Origin: Jeongeupia wiesaeckerbachi
GTDB taxonomy: Bacteria > Pseudomonadota > Gammaproteobacteria > Burkholderiales > Chitinibacteraceae
Assembly: GCF_050916355.1 (NCBI RefSeq)
Contig: NZ_CP136946.1
Span: 372,001 to 436,000, forward strand
Length of the DNA stretch: 64,000 bases
Reading direction: 5' to 3'
Positions 1 to 7,396 of this stretch are shown here, in pieces. Position numbers and translations under genes: made by a program. Numbering within the stretch: position 1 is the first letter of the stretch; every line of letters starts with the position of its first letter. The notes under the pieces are model-generated. The model saw only the letters and a list, made by a program, of their open reading frames with translations, did no database searches and was not told the origin of the DNA.

Positions 1-1322
<1,322 letters not shown>

Positions 1323-1331
1323 GTCGCCCTT

Positions 1332-1360
1332 CTGCGGCTGCGGCTGCGGCTGCGGCTGCG
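1332..1360. repeat. Tandem CTGCGG hexamers, 4.8 copies
   Basis: Ten bases after the recQ stop, the hexamer ctgcgg is repeated four full times plus ctgcg without interruption. It is noncoding and leads directly into the dispersed repeat at 1407-1480. Tracts like this vary in copy number by slippage; no function is evident. Confidence 0.8.
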
Positions 1361-1406
1361 CATTCTGTTCCCATGCGCCGGAACCCTGAGGGCGACCTTC
1401 GGGCCC

Positions 1407-1480
1407 TCCTCATGGACTCGCGCCCATTCCGGTTCCCCTGCTTCGGGCGGCCACAAACTGCCTTGGCTCGCTCGCCTGCC
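1407..1480. repeat. Dispersed intergenic repeat, copy A
   Basis: This stretch matches 28904-28979 along its length: both contain tcctcatggac, a ccatt.cggt core, and then cttcgggcggccac.aactgc.ttggctcgctcgcc with few mismatches. Both copies lie between genes and have a ctgcgcatt-like lead-in some 45 bases upstream. No transposase or terminal repeats are seen. A much weaker resemblance (cgcttcgggc followed by gcgctcgcc) occurs at about 2877-2914. Confidence 0.6.
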
Positions 1481-1554
1481 CGCATAGGTTCTGAGTCCTG
1501 CTTGACCCAGCGCAAGACCCCGCACATCGGCGGGCGTTTTCACGCGCCATGCGG

Positions 1555-1583
1555 TTGACTTCGCCACCGATGCAGCCTAGATT
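1555..1583 (+). promoter_or_regulatory. Strong sigma-70-type promoter
   Basis: A -35 element TTGACT (1555-1560) and a -10 element TAGATT (1578-1583) are separated by exactly 17 bp. The predicted transcription start is near 1590. The next hairpin with a T run is at 1651-1677, and guaC starts at 1784. It therefore drives either a short RNA or an attenuated guaC leader. Confidence 0.55.
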
Positions 1584-1589
1584 GGAACC

Positions 1590-1677
1590 GTTGCGCGCAG
1601 ACCCTAAGTGGCTGATGGCGCAAGGATTTTTGCAAATTTGTTTCGGAAAAGGGGAGCGGCATGCCGCTCCCCTTTTT
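1590..1677 (+). ncRNA. Candidate small RNA or guaC leader RNA
   Basis: About 88 bases lie between a good sigma-70 promoter and a very strong intrinsic terminator, with no convincing reading frame. This is the layout of an intergenic sRNA. It could also be the leader of guaC, terminated conditionally, since guaC begins 107 bases further on the same strand. I recognise no known riboswitch or sRNA family in it. Confidence 0.35.
1647..1677. terminator. Perfect-palindrome terminator before guaC
   Basis: An uninterrupted 22-bp self-complementary core (ggggagcggca followed by its complement, 1651-1672) is flanked by an A run on the left and TTTTT on the right. It can terminate transcription in either direction. 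Confidence 0.8.
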
Positions 1678-1783
1678 ATTGGGGCCCCCGTTTTTTTCAA
1701 CACGCAGTCTGCGCGCTCGAACACCGTTCCGGCGTGCAGGGCCGGTGCACCCCCGGCATTGCCAACGGAGAGGATTACACCCG

Positions 1784-2746
1784 ATGTCCATCGTCACCAT
1801 CACGCCTGAACTGAACTACGGCGACGTCTACCTCGTACCGCAGAAAACCGTCGTCGACAGCCGCAGGGATTGCGACACCTCGGTCGCGTTCGGCCCGCGC
1901 CACTTCACGATGCCGGTGTATGCAGCGAATATGAAGAGCGTGATCAACGAAGCCAGCTGCCGGCACTTTGCCGAACGCGGCTGGTTCTACACGATGCACC
2001 GTTTCAACGTCGACCCGGTGACGTTCTGCCGCACGATGCACGACGCCGGGCTGTTCGCGTCGATCTCGATCGGCGTCAACGACGACACCCATGCCCAGCT
2101 CGATGCGCTGCGTGCCGCCGGCATCAAGCCCGAATACATGACGCTCGACATCGCCAACGCCTGGTGCGTGAAGGCCGAACGGATGATCGCGCATGTGAAG
2201 AAACTGTTTCCGCATACCTTTTTGATCGGCGGCAACATCGCCACGGCCGATGCGGCACGCGATCTGGAACGCTGGGGCTGCGACGCGATCAAGGCCGGCA
2301 TCGCCGGCGGCCGCGTCTGCATCACCAAGAACAAGACCGGCTTCCACCGGCCGATGATCTCGACCACGCTCGACTGTGCTGCAGCGGTGCAGGTACCGGT
2401 AATTGCCGATGGCGGCATCAGCGAACACGGTGACATCGCCAAGGCGCTAGCCTGCGGCGCGACCATGGTGATGGCCGGCTCGCTGTTCGCCGGCTACGAC
2501 GAATCCGCCGGCGGGCTGATCGAGATCGATGGCAAGCACTACAAGGAATACTTCGGCAGCGCGTCCGAGCACAACAAGGGCGCCTATGTGAACGTCGAGG
2601 GCAAGAAGATCCTCGTGCCGTACAAGGGCAGCATCGAGAAGCTGCTGGTCGAGCTGCAGCAAGACCTGCAGTCGTCGATCAGCTACGCCGGCGGCCGCGA
2701 TCTGGCGGCGCTGAAGGGCACGCCGATGGTACTGGTCGCGCGCTGA
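1784..2746 (+). CDS. guaC: GMP reductase (IMPDH/GMPR family)
   Basis: Converts GMP to IMP with NADPH and ammonia release, in purine salvage. The 320-residue protein is a TIM barrel of the short (CBS-less) type expected for GMP reductase. The catalytic-cysteine loop is GIAGGRVCITKNKTGF, followed by VPVIADGGI and the flap region. The start is ATG 1784, preceded by ggagagga at 1767-1774; the frame stays open upstream but that part crosses the terminator and looks noncoding. Odd point: the loop usually reads GxGPGxxC, whereas here the proline and first glycine are replaced (IAGGRVC). An IMP dehydrogenase-like relative remains possible, but the length favours GuaC. Confidence 0.85.
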   Translation: MSIVTITPELNYGDVYLVPQKTVVDSRRDCDTSVAFGPRHFTMPVYAANMKSVINEASCRHFAERGWFYTMHRFNVDPVTFCRTMHDAGLFASISIGVNDDTHAQLDALRAAGIKPEYMTLDIANAWCVKAERMIAHVKKLFPHTFLIGGNIATADAARDLERWGCDAIKAGIAGGRVCITKNKTGFHRPMISTTLDCAAAVQVPVIADGGISEHGDIAKALACGATMVMAGSLFAGYDESAGGLIEIDGKHYKEYFGSASEHNKGAYVNVEGKKILVPYKGSIEKLLVELQQDLQSSISYAGGRDLAALKGTPMVLVAR

Positions 2747-3007
2747 TCTTTCCGGTCCGGCAGCGGGCGGCGCATTTCCTGGCCGTCCGATGCCCGCCCC
2801 GGCAGGGGCCTCCCTTCGGAGCCATCCCCGGCGCTGACCACCACGCGGGCACCGTCCGGGCCTTGCTGCGGGCCCCCCGCTTCGGGCAAAAGCGAACGAG
2901 CGCGCTCGCCAGCCGAGCCAGATTTCGGGTCGCGAATTCGCTAACGCCGGGCCGCGCCAAAGCGCAAGGGCATATTCACATGGCGAGCCGGCCGGCCGGC
3001 GGCAAGA
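2747..3007. other. Intergenic, no gene seen
   Basis: 261 GC-rich bases between guaC and the endonuclease gene. No convincing short gene, RNA or strong terminator was found. The segment at 2877-2914 loosely resembles the 3' half of the dispersed repeat (1407-1480). Confidence 0.5.
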
Positions 3008-3874
3008 ATGCCGCCGATGCGTTATCTCGCCCCCGCCCTGCTCTGTTTCAGCCTCGCCGCCTGCGGCGACGACACGCCCAAAGACTTGCAGCATGAGCTG
3101 CAGAAAATCGCCCGCCACGAGGTGACCAAAACACTCGCCAAACTCGGCGATCAGCTGCTGCAAATCCCCTCGCAAACACATGACTCTGCCACCGGCGCCG
3201 CAACGCTGGTCACGCGCAGCAACGCCGTCGGCCACCGCGACTTCGTCAACGCCAAGCGGGTGCTGCCGCGCATCTTTACCGGCGAGCTGCGCGAGGAGTT
3301 CTATTGCGGCTGCGATTACAGCGACAAGAAAGTGAACTGGCGCTCTTGCGGCTTCAAGCCACGCAAGAACCCGGAGCGCGCCGCGCGGATCGAGTGGGAG
3401 CACATTGTCCCGGCGTGGAACCTGGGCCATCAGCGCCAGTGCTGGCAAAAAGGTGGCCGCAAGCAATGCGCCGACAGCGATCCGGTGTTCCAGACCGCCG
3501 AGGGCGACCTCGTCAACTTGGTGCCATCGGTCGGCGAAGTGAATGGCGACCGCAGCAACTACCGCTACGGCGCCTGGACGCTGAATCCGACACCGATGTA
3601 CGGCCAGTGCCAGACCATCGTCGACTTCCAGCAGCGCCGCGCCCAGCCACGCGAGGAAGTCCGCGGCCGCATCGGCCGCACCTATCTGTATATGTACGAG
3701 CGCTACGGCCTGACGATGAGCCGGCAGGACAAACAGCTGATGTGCGCATGGGCCAAGACCTATCCGGTCGACAGCTGGGAAACCGCCCGCGATCGGCGGA
3801 TTGCGGCGATTCAGGGCAATGGCAACCGCTTTGTCACCGATGCCGGCGCGATCACAGCGGCCTGCCAAGGCTAA
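3008..3874 (+). CDS. Secreted/periplasmic endonuclease I, putative lipoprotein
   Basis: Nonspecific nuclease of the endonuclease I (EndA/Vvn/Dns) family, 288 residues. The His-Me finger catalytic segment is EWEHIVPAW, followed by the family block LVPSVGEVNGDRSNYRYG and GRTYLYMYERYGL near the C-terminus; paired cysteines fit the disulfide-stabilised secreted enzymes. The N-terminus is a signal sequence ending in FSLAAC, a good lipobox, so membrane anchoring is likely. An alternative start at ATG 3017 removes three residues. Its family degrades extracellular or periplasmic DNA, affecting nutrient use and natural DNA uptake. It ends directly against the decayed integron. Confidence 0.92.
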   Translation: MPPMRYLAPALLCFSLAACGDDTPKDLQHELQKIARHEVTKTLAKLGDQLLQIPSQTHDSATGAATLVTRSNAVGHRDFVNAKRVLPRIFTGELREEFYCGCDYSDKKVNWRSCGFKPRKNPERAARIEWEHIVPAWNLGHQRQCWQKGGRKQCADSDPVFQTAEGDLVNLVPSVGEVNGDRSNYRYGAWTLNPTPMYGQCQTIVDFQQRRAQPREEVRGRIGRTYLYMYERYGLTMSRQDKQLMCAWAKTYPVDSWETARDRRIAAIQGNGNRFVTDAGAITAACQG

Positions 3875-3944
3875 CTTGGCCACCGCCCGCTAACGTATCG
3901 CGCTCAAATCCGGTCGAGCGGGCTTTACTGGCTTTGCTGAACCA

Positions 3945-4275
3945 AGTTCAGCCCGCGCTCGAAATCCACATCCATGACGCGCCAAGCGCAGCGCCTCAAG
4001 CACCGGCATTCCTGCGCGGTGCAAGCGGCGTGCTTCCATGCAGATGTACCGTGCATCAGCGCCACGACCAACCTCGGTCACGCCCATGCCACAGGCAAAT
4101 GCGCCGCTCGCTTCGGTCGCTCAAAGCCTTCGAGCCACGGCCAATCGACTTGCAGAACCGCTTGCTACAAAAGCAGCAACGCCGACAACGCCCGATTTTG
4201 CATGGATGCCGACACCTCGCCTTTCGCTGCCGGATAGGTCAGAAAACACACCAAATCGGACCGCTCCATTTCTAC
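3945..4275 (-). pseudogene. Integron integrase (IntI) remnant
   Basis: Read on the minus strand from about 4275 leftwards, the frame gives DLVCFLTYPAAKGEVSAS, MQNRALSALLLL, a stop (4165-4167), then QAVLQVDWPWLEGFERPKRA, AHLPVAWA and another stop (4078-4080). This follows IntI proteins closely (FLxxLAxxxxVSASTQNQALSALLFLYxxVLxxxLPWLxxxxRAKRxxxLPVVLT). Further on, MPVLEALRLA appears in a second frame and RVMDVDFERG in the first, matching the IntI block GTGMRxxEALRLRVKDVDF. The N-terminal roughly 60 residues and the C-terminal half with the catalytic RHRY residues are gone. The orientation, divergent from the cassettes, is that of a normal integron. Stops, frameshifts and both end deletions make it nonfunctional. 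Confidence 0.85.
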
Positions 4276-4546
4276 TTGCTTGCGCAAACCGTTAAACTTT
4301 ATGAAGTATTTTATTCAGTAAATTGTAAGTTTATGCGGTACGCCGACACGCTCGCACCAACGGCCGTGGTGTGTTTGTGGCGTTATCCGACATGTCCAAA
4401 TACATGGTCAATCTCCCGGCAGAGCGCGTACCTGCTGGAGATTACCGGGCATTTGTTCTACTAAGGGCACAGGGCGTGCCGACTGTCAGCCGTGTTATCC
4501 GACAGTTGTCGCGATATATTTTTATGCACCATGGTGCATACACTAC
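4276..4546. other. Former attI/promoter region, possible orf-less cassette
   Basis: The region between the integrase remnant and the first clear cassette. It contains GTTAAAC (4291-4297) and two copies of the 11-mer gttatccgaca (4382-4392 and 4494-4504), each an integron-like GTT core, 112 bp apart. A perfect 16-bp palindrome, atgcaccatggtgcat, sits at 4524-4539. No convincing gene is seen. Which GTT is the true attI crossover cannot be decided from sequence alone. Confidence 0.4.
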
Positions 4547-4580
4547 GTTAGAGCCAACATCACGGAGACGCATAACCTAC

Positions 4581-4901
4581 ATGAAATTAAGTCATAGCTT
4601 TAGTGGCGCCCTTAGGACGTTTGCTTATTTCGTGGCAAGTGGCACTCAAAATACACTCGAAGGAATTAACTACCTTGAGTTGTACGGAAGTGATCCGAGC
4701 GCTATTGAACAGGTTTTTGCGATTTACGCTAACGTCTTGGAATTGGATGAAAGCGGTAATGTTTTGAATGCCAAGTACGCGGAAAGAAGAGCTGCCGATT
4801 ATTTGCGCTCATATTTTGATCCAGCTTTTGTTGTTACACCACCATACGAAGAGTGGGAAACCGAACTGTACGAACCGCCACCTAGGAAGGGTTTGGTGTG
4901 A
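4581..4901 (+). CDS. Cassette 1: hypothetical protein
   Basis: 106 residues, soluble, acidic, with no signal sequence or membrane segment. I do not recognise a domain with certainty. The N-terminal part (SHSFSGALRTFAYFVASG) looks like an amphipathic helix; the C-terminus is rich in proline and glutamate (PPYEEWETELYEPPPRK). The start ATG 4581 lies 34 bases after the cassette junction at 4547; an open frame continues upstream across the junction but would not be part of the cassette. The gene is followed by attC at 4927. AT-richer codons than the flanking chromosome mark it as acquired. Confidence 0.7.
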   Translation: MKLSHSFSGALRTFAYFVASGTQNTLEGINYLELYGSDPSAIEQVFAIYANVLELDESGNVLNAKYAERRAADYLRSYFDPAFVVTPPYEEWETELYEPPPRKGLV

Positions 4902-4926
4902 TTCAATGGGCACAACAGTGAAAATT

Positions 4927-5024
4927 GGCTCTAACCTTTCGGCCAACGTGACGGCCCAAAGCTGCACTTTGGCTCCCCTCCATGCCTGCGGCATTCCGGC
5001 CGCACGTTACCTCCAACGTTAGCC
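4927..5024 (+). other. attC site of cassette 1 (98 bp)
   Basis: Starts with GGCTCTAAC and ends with GTTAGCC. The arms pair as an imperfect stem: aacgtgacggcc on the left against ggccgcacgtt on the right, with one unpaired base, as in attC sites. GGCTCTAAC is the exact reverse complement of GTTAGAGCC at 4547-4555, the opening of the same cassette. Confidence 0.75.
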
Positions 5025-5040
5025 AGCAAAGGAGATATTC

Positions 5041-5421
5041 ATGGATATTCTTACAACTATAGGCACGTCGATTGATCTGGCGAAGCGGCTTCGTGAAATC
5101 TCCAAAAACATAGAAGATGCCGAGTTCAGAAATTTGCTAGCTGACCTATCGAATGAACTTGCGGACTTAAAGCTAGAAGCAGCCTCTCTCAAGGAGCGCA
5201 TTGCCGAGCTTCAAGAAGAAAATGGTCTACTAAAAAAGACATCTCAGCCTTCTGATGAGAAGACAACGAGGAGGCAATGGGGCTGCTACCTATTCGAGGG
5301 CGACAGTACCCTTTATTGCCCTGCATGCTGGGATTCAAAACGCCAAAAATCTTCAACTACCCGAGTAAACACTCGTTTTCGCCATTGCCCTGTTTGCAAC
5401 ACACCTATCGGGGCTGGCTAA
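5041..5421 (+). CDS. Cassette 2: coiled-coil protein with zinc ribbon
   Basis: 126 residues. Residues about 10-65 form a long charged heptad-type helix (LADLSNELADLKLEAASLKE and on), probably a coiled coil. The C-terminal half holds two CPxC knuckles, YCPACWD and HCPVCNTP, about 24 residues apart, a typical four-cysteine zinc ribbon. No enzymatic signature is seen; a nucleic-acid- or protein-binding adaptor is plausible but unproven. ATG 5041 has aaaggagat just upstream. The TAA stop is formed by the R'' box of the attC itself (GGCTAAC), a layout shared with cassettes 3 and 4. Confidence 0.8.
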   Translation: MDILTTIGTSIDLAKRLREISKNIEDAEFRNLLADLSNELADLKLEAASLKERIAELQEENGLLKKTSQPSDEKTTRRQWGCYLFEGDSTLYCPACWDSKRQKSSTTRVNTRFRHCPVCNTPIGAG

Positions 5422-5504
5422 CAATGCGCTCAACTGCCGCTCACTTCGTTAGCTGGACAGCCAAGAGCTACGCTTTTGTTTGCCCGTTAGCATAATCGTT
5501 AGCC
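5416..5504 (+). other. attC site of cassette 2 (89 bp)
   Basis: Runs from GGCTAAC (containing the cassette gene's stop codon) to GTTAGCC. Outer arms align as GGCTAACAAT against GGCTAACGAT when the right end is reverse-complemented. GGCTAAC is the exact complement of the GTTAGCC that opens this cassette at 5018. Confidence 0.72.
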
Positions 5505-5524
5505 AACTTAGAGGATACATTGCC

Positions 5525-5875
5525 ATGTCGTTCGAAGAACAGATCCTTCAAGCCATCACATCAGTGATGCCAGAAAATGCAAAAATTCGTCTTGTTCCCG
5601 GCATCGGCTCACTGAATGTTGGTGTGTCGTGGAAGCTAAATGACGATCCAGAACGTCCAAACAAAATGTCCAAAACAATTGCTATTTGCGTAACAGATGA
5701 AGCAGCCCAAGACATCGCAGATGCATCTGCGGCTCAGCAAGCCGAGGCCTCCCAGCGGGTTTCAGCATTTCTGTCCCAAAAACTAGCTAACTTCGACCCG
5801 AACCACAACACTCCAAAATACGAGGCACCTCCGATTGAACAATGGCTAATCGGCAACGCAGTGCTTGTCGGCTAA
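5525..5875 (+). CDS. Cassette 3: hypothetical protein
   Basis: 116 residues, soluble, no signal peptide. No recognised domain. The first half looks like an alpha/beta fold (VPGIGSLNVGVSWKLND, then KTIAICVTDEAAQDIADAS), the middle is an alanine- and glutamine-rich helix, and the C-terminus is IEQWLIGNAVLVG. ATG 5525 was chosen because it is the first start after the cassette junction at 5498 and has gaggat upstream; the open frame extends 15 codons further but crosses into the attC of cassette 2. TAA 5873-5875 lies inside the next attC. Confidence 0.75.
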   Translation: MSFEEQILQAITSVMPENAKIRLVPGIGSLNVGVSWKLNDDPERPNKMSKTIAICVTDEAAQDIADASAAQQAEASQRVSAFLSQKLANFDPNHNTPKYEAPPIEQWLIGNAVLVG

Positions 5876-5928
5876 CACTTCAATCAAGCGGACGCCCTTT
5901 GGCCTCCGCTTATTTAAAACATTAGCTG
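5870..5928 (+). other. attC site of cassette 3 (59 bp)
   Basis: Left arm ggctaacacttcaatcaagcgg and right arm (reverse-complemented) gctaatgttttaaataagcgg align over almost the full length, the clearest attC fold in the array. The terminal core is ATTAGCTG instead of GTTAGCC, a change at the crossover base. Confidence 0.78.
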
Positions 5929-5939
5929 CAGGAGTAAAA

Positions 5940-6293
5940 ATGCACAGCGGTAGCTGTTTGTGTGGTGCGGTTTCATTTCGCTTGCTGTCTGAACCCAAGA
6001 CTGTGTCGAACTGCCATTGCAGAATGTGCCAAAATCAGCATAGCGCTGCATTTACCACGTACTCAAGTGTACCCAGATCTGATTTGGAATATCTATCCGG
6101 GCAAGAATTGCTAACTGCTAGCGTTATCCGGAAGTTCTGTAGCGCTTGCCGCTCCAATATTGAATGGAGCGGAAGTGAAAAATTTCCAGACTGGGCATCT
6201 ATCACCATGGCATCAATCGACACCAACCTTAAACCCAAAAACATCAAAGATGTTCATCTTGAGTCCAGAGTGTGCTGGCTACAAAGCAGCTAA
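5940..6293 (+). CDS. Cassette 4: GFA/CENP-V family zinc protein
   Basis: 117 residues covering one whole GFA (DUF636) domain. The zinc ligands are visible in family order: GSCLCGAV at the N-terminus, NCHCRMCQ near residue 26, and RKFCSACRSNI around residue 65. The family is named for glutathione-dependent formaldehyde-activating enzyme, but most small members have no proven substrate; a thiol-adduct or detoxification role is only inference. Start ATG 5940 has aggag eight bases upstream; the frame is open further back but enters the preceding attC. TAA 6291 lies within the R'' box GCAGCTAAA. This family is frequent among integron cassettes. Confidence 0.88.
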   Translation: MHSGSCLCGAVSFRLLSEPKTVSNCHCRMCQNQHSAAFTTYSSVPRSDLEYLSGQELLTASVIRKFCSACRSNIEWSGSEKFPDWASITMASIDTNLKPKNIKDVHLESRVCWLQSS

Positions 6294-6321
6294 AGTGCGC
6301 CGGTTAATTCCAACGTTATAC
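6286..6321 (+). other. Short, degenerate attC of cassette 4 (36 bp)
   Basis: GCAGCTAAA at the left end complements ATTAGCTGC at 5921 (8 of 9 bases), which opens the same cassette, and GTTATAC (6315-6321) supplies the right core. Only 36 bp separate them and the arms hardly pair, so the inner part of the attC seems lost. Confidence 0.5.
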
Positions 6322-6337
6322 CTCCAACAGGTGCGAT

Positions 6338-6907
6338 ATGACCGATCAAAAGCTGACGTTCGCAACCCAATCTGAGTGGGAAGCCTGGCTGGAGCACAAT
6401 GGAAGCACGGCTCCGGGTGTATGGCTTCGCTTGGCGAAGAAGGCGGCCGAGCAACCCACCGTCACCTATGCGCAAGCGCTCGAAAGCGCCCTTTGCTACG
6501 GCTGGATTGATGGCCAAAAACAGGCAGAGAACGAGCATTACTGGCTGCAACGCTTTACGCACAGAACCGCCAAGAGCATCTGGTCAAAAATCAACAAGGC
6601 AAAGGCAGAAGCGCTGATGGCTGCGGGAAGAATGCATCCTGGCGGTCTGCTCGAAATTGAGCGTGCCAAGCAGGATGGGCGCTGGGATGCTGCCTATTCA
6701 TCGGCGAGCAATTCGACCGTCCCCGAGGACTTGCAACAAGCCCTGGATGCCAATCCCAAAGCCAAGGCATTCTTTGCGTCGCTTGACAGCCAGAACCGGT
6801 ACGCCATTCTGTTCAGGATTCAGAACGTGAAGAAGGCCGAGACCCGTGTGAAGAAGATCGCTCAGTTCGTTGAAATGCTCGGCAATGGCGAGAAGCTTCA
6901 TCCATAG
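6338..6907 (+). CDS. Cassette 5: YdeI/OmpD-associated family protein
   Basis: 189 residues. The N-terminal two thirds show the YdeI-type block: TQSEWEAWLEHNGSTAPGVW, TYAQALESALCYGWIDGQKQ, and YWLQRFTHRTAKSIWSKIN. The C-terminal part (PKAKAFFASLDSQNRYAILF, then an amphipathic helix KAETRVKKIAQFVEML) is the second family domain. Members are described as bacteriocin-protection or OmpD-associated proteins; the biochemical role is not established. ATG 6338 follows the cassette junction at 6315 by 23 bases. It is GC-richer than cassettes 1 to 4, suggesting a different source. Confidence 0.87.
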   Translation: MTDQKLTFATQSEWEAWLEHNGSTAPGVWLRLAKKAAEQPTVTYAQALESALCYGWIDGQKQAENEHYWLQRFTHRTAKSIWSKINKAKAEALMAAGRMHPGGLLEIERAKQDGRWDAAYSSASNSTVPEDLQQALDANPKAKAFFASLDSQNRYAILFRIQNVKKAETRVKKIAQFVEMLGNGEKLHP

Positions 6908-6914
6908 TTTCTGC

Positions 6915-6968
6915 GACCTAAACTCAAGCGAGGCGGTTGGCGCAGGCCGCTTCGTTCAGTCGTTAGAC
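6915..6968 (+). other. attC site of cassette 5 (54 bp)
   Basis: From GACCTAAAC to GTTAGAC. The left arm caagcgaggcgg pairs with the right arm ccgcttcgttc with one extra base, a compact canonical attC. It is the last recognisable site of the array. Another GCTAAC at 6977-6982 has no matching right arm. Confidence 0.78.
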
Positions 6969-7396
6969 ATGCCCTGCTAACACCTTCTCACCGACATCCG
7001 CCCCGGCGCCGGAAGTAGTCGGTTCTGCTTGTCGCCCAAGCCTGCCAATACAGTTCAATGCCCAGCAAACATGGGCCAACGCATGCAAGTAAAGCACCAA
7101 TCGTCGCAATTTTGAAACACCGGCATCATTTGAGTCACCGATGACTCATGACAATTATTTTCACGCATTAATTTGTACACTTTTGACTCATTTATTGTTA
7201 TTACGGGTCAAAAATATCCACTCCACAACCTGCCGGAGCGACAACGGCAACGATTGCTCGGTCATCCCACCCCATCTACTTGACGACAAATTGCCTTGAA
7301 TTGACCCACCTGATGTAATCCAGCGGTGGTCGACGCCGTGCATTGGCAATACAGGCATGGCGCAGCTGCATGCCGAAGCACAATCAAGGATACGTC
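6969..7396. other. AT-rich intergenic region with TGACTCA repeats
   Basis: No gene was found. At 7131-7148 there is a perfect inverted repeat, TGAGTCA-ccga-TGACTCA, and a third TGACTCA lies at 7194-7200. This could be an operator for the sensor gene that starts at 7397. The AT-rich stretch 7150-7220 could carry its promoter, but I cannot fix -35 and -10 boxes. Confidence 0.4.

Larger units (their letters stand above)
3945..6968. mobile_element. Decayed chromosomal integron: intI remnant plus five gene cassettes
   Basis: The block holds the intI pseudogene, a 270-bp region that should contain the old attI, and five same-direction cassettes ending in attC-type sites at 4927, 5416, 5870, 6286 and 6915. 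Base composition drops visibly against the GC-rich flanks, and codon use of the cassette genes is unlike that of neighbours. Cassette boundaries (G|TT junctions) are 4547, 5018, 5498, 5921 (ATT variant), 6315 and 6962. For cassettes 1 to 4, the bases opening the cassette are complementary to the R'' box of its own attC, as expected if each once circularised. No intact integrase is present in the window. Confidence 0.83.

Noticed and set aside
1661..1783. Extended N-terminus for GMP reductase
   Set aside because: The extra 41 residues are coded across a terminator palindrome, and the family N-terminus begins at 1784 with a good ribosome-binding site.
3304..4464. A 386-codon plus-strand frame spanning the endonuclease gene and the integrase remnant
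   Set aside because: It is an alternative frame of the endonuclease gene that happens to stay open across the pseudogene; low-complexity, arginine-rich product.
3945..6968. Interpreting the AT-rich island as a prophage or insertion-sequence remnant
   Set aside because: No phage or transposase gene; the attC-type ends and IntI-like frame explain it better.
6970..6990. A sixth cassette starting at GCTAAC after the last attC
   Set aside because: Only an R''-like hexamer is present; no right arm, gene or second core follows.
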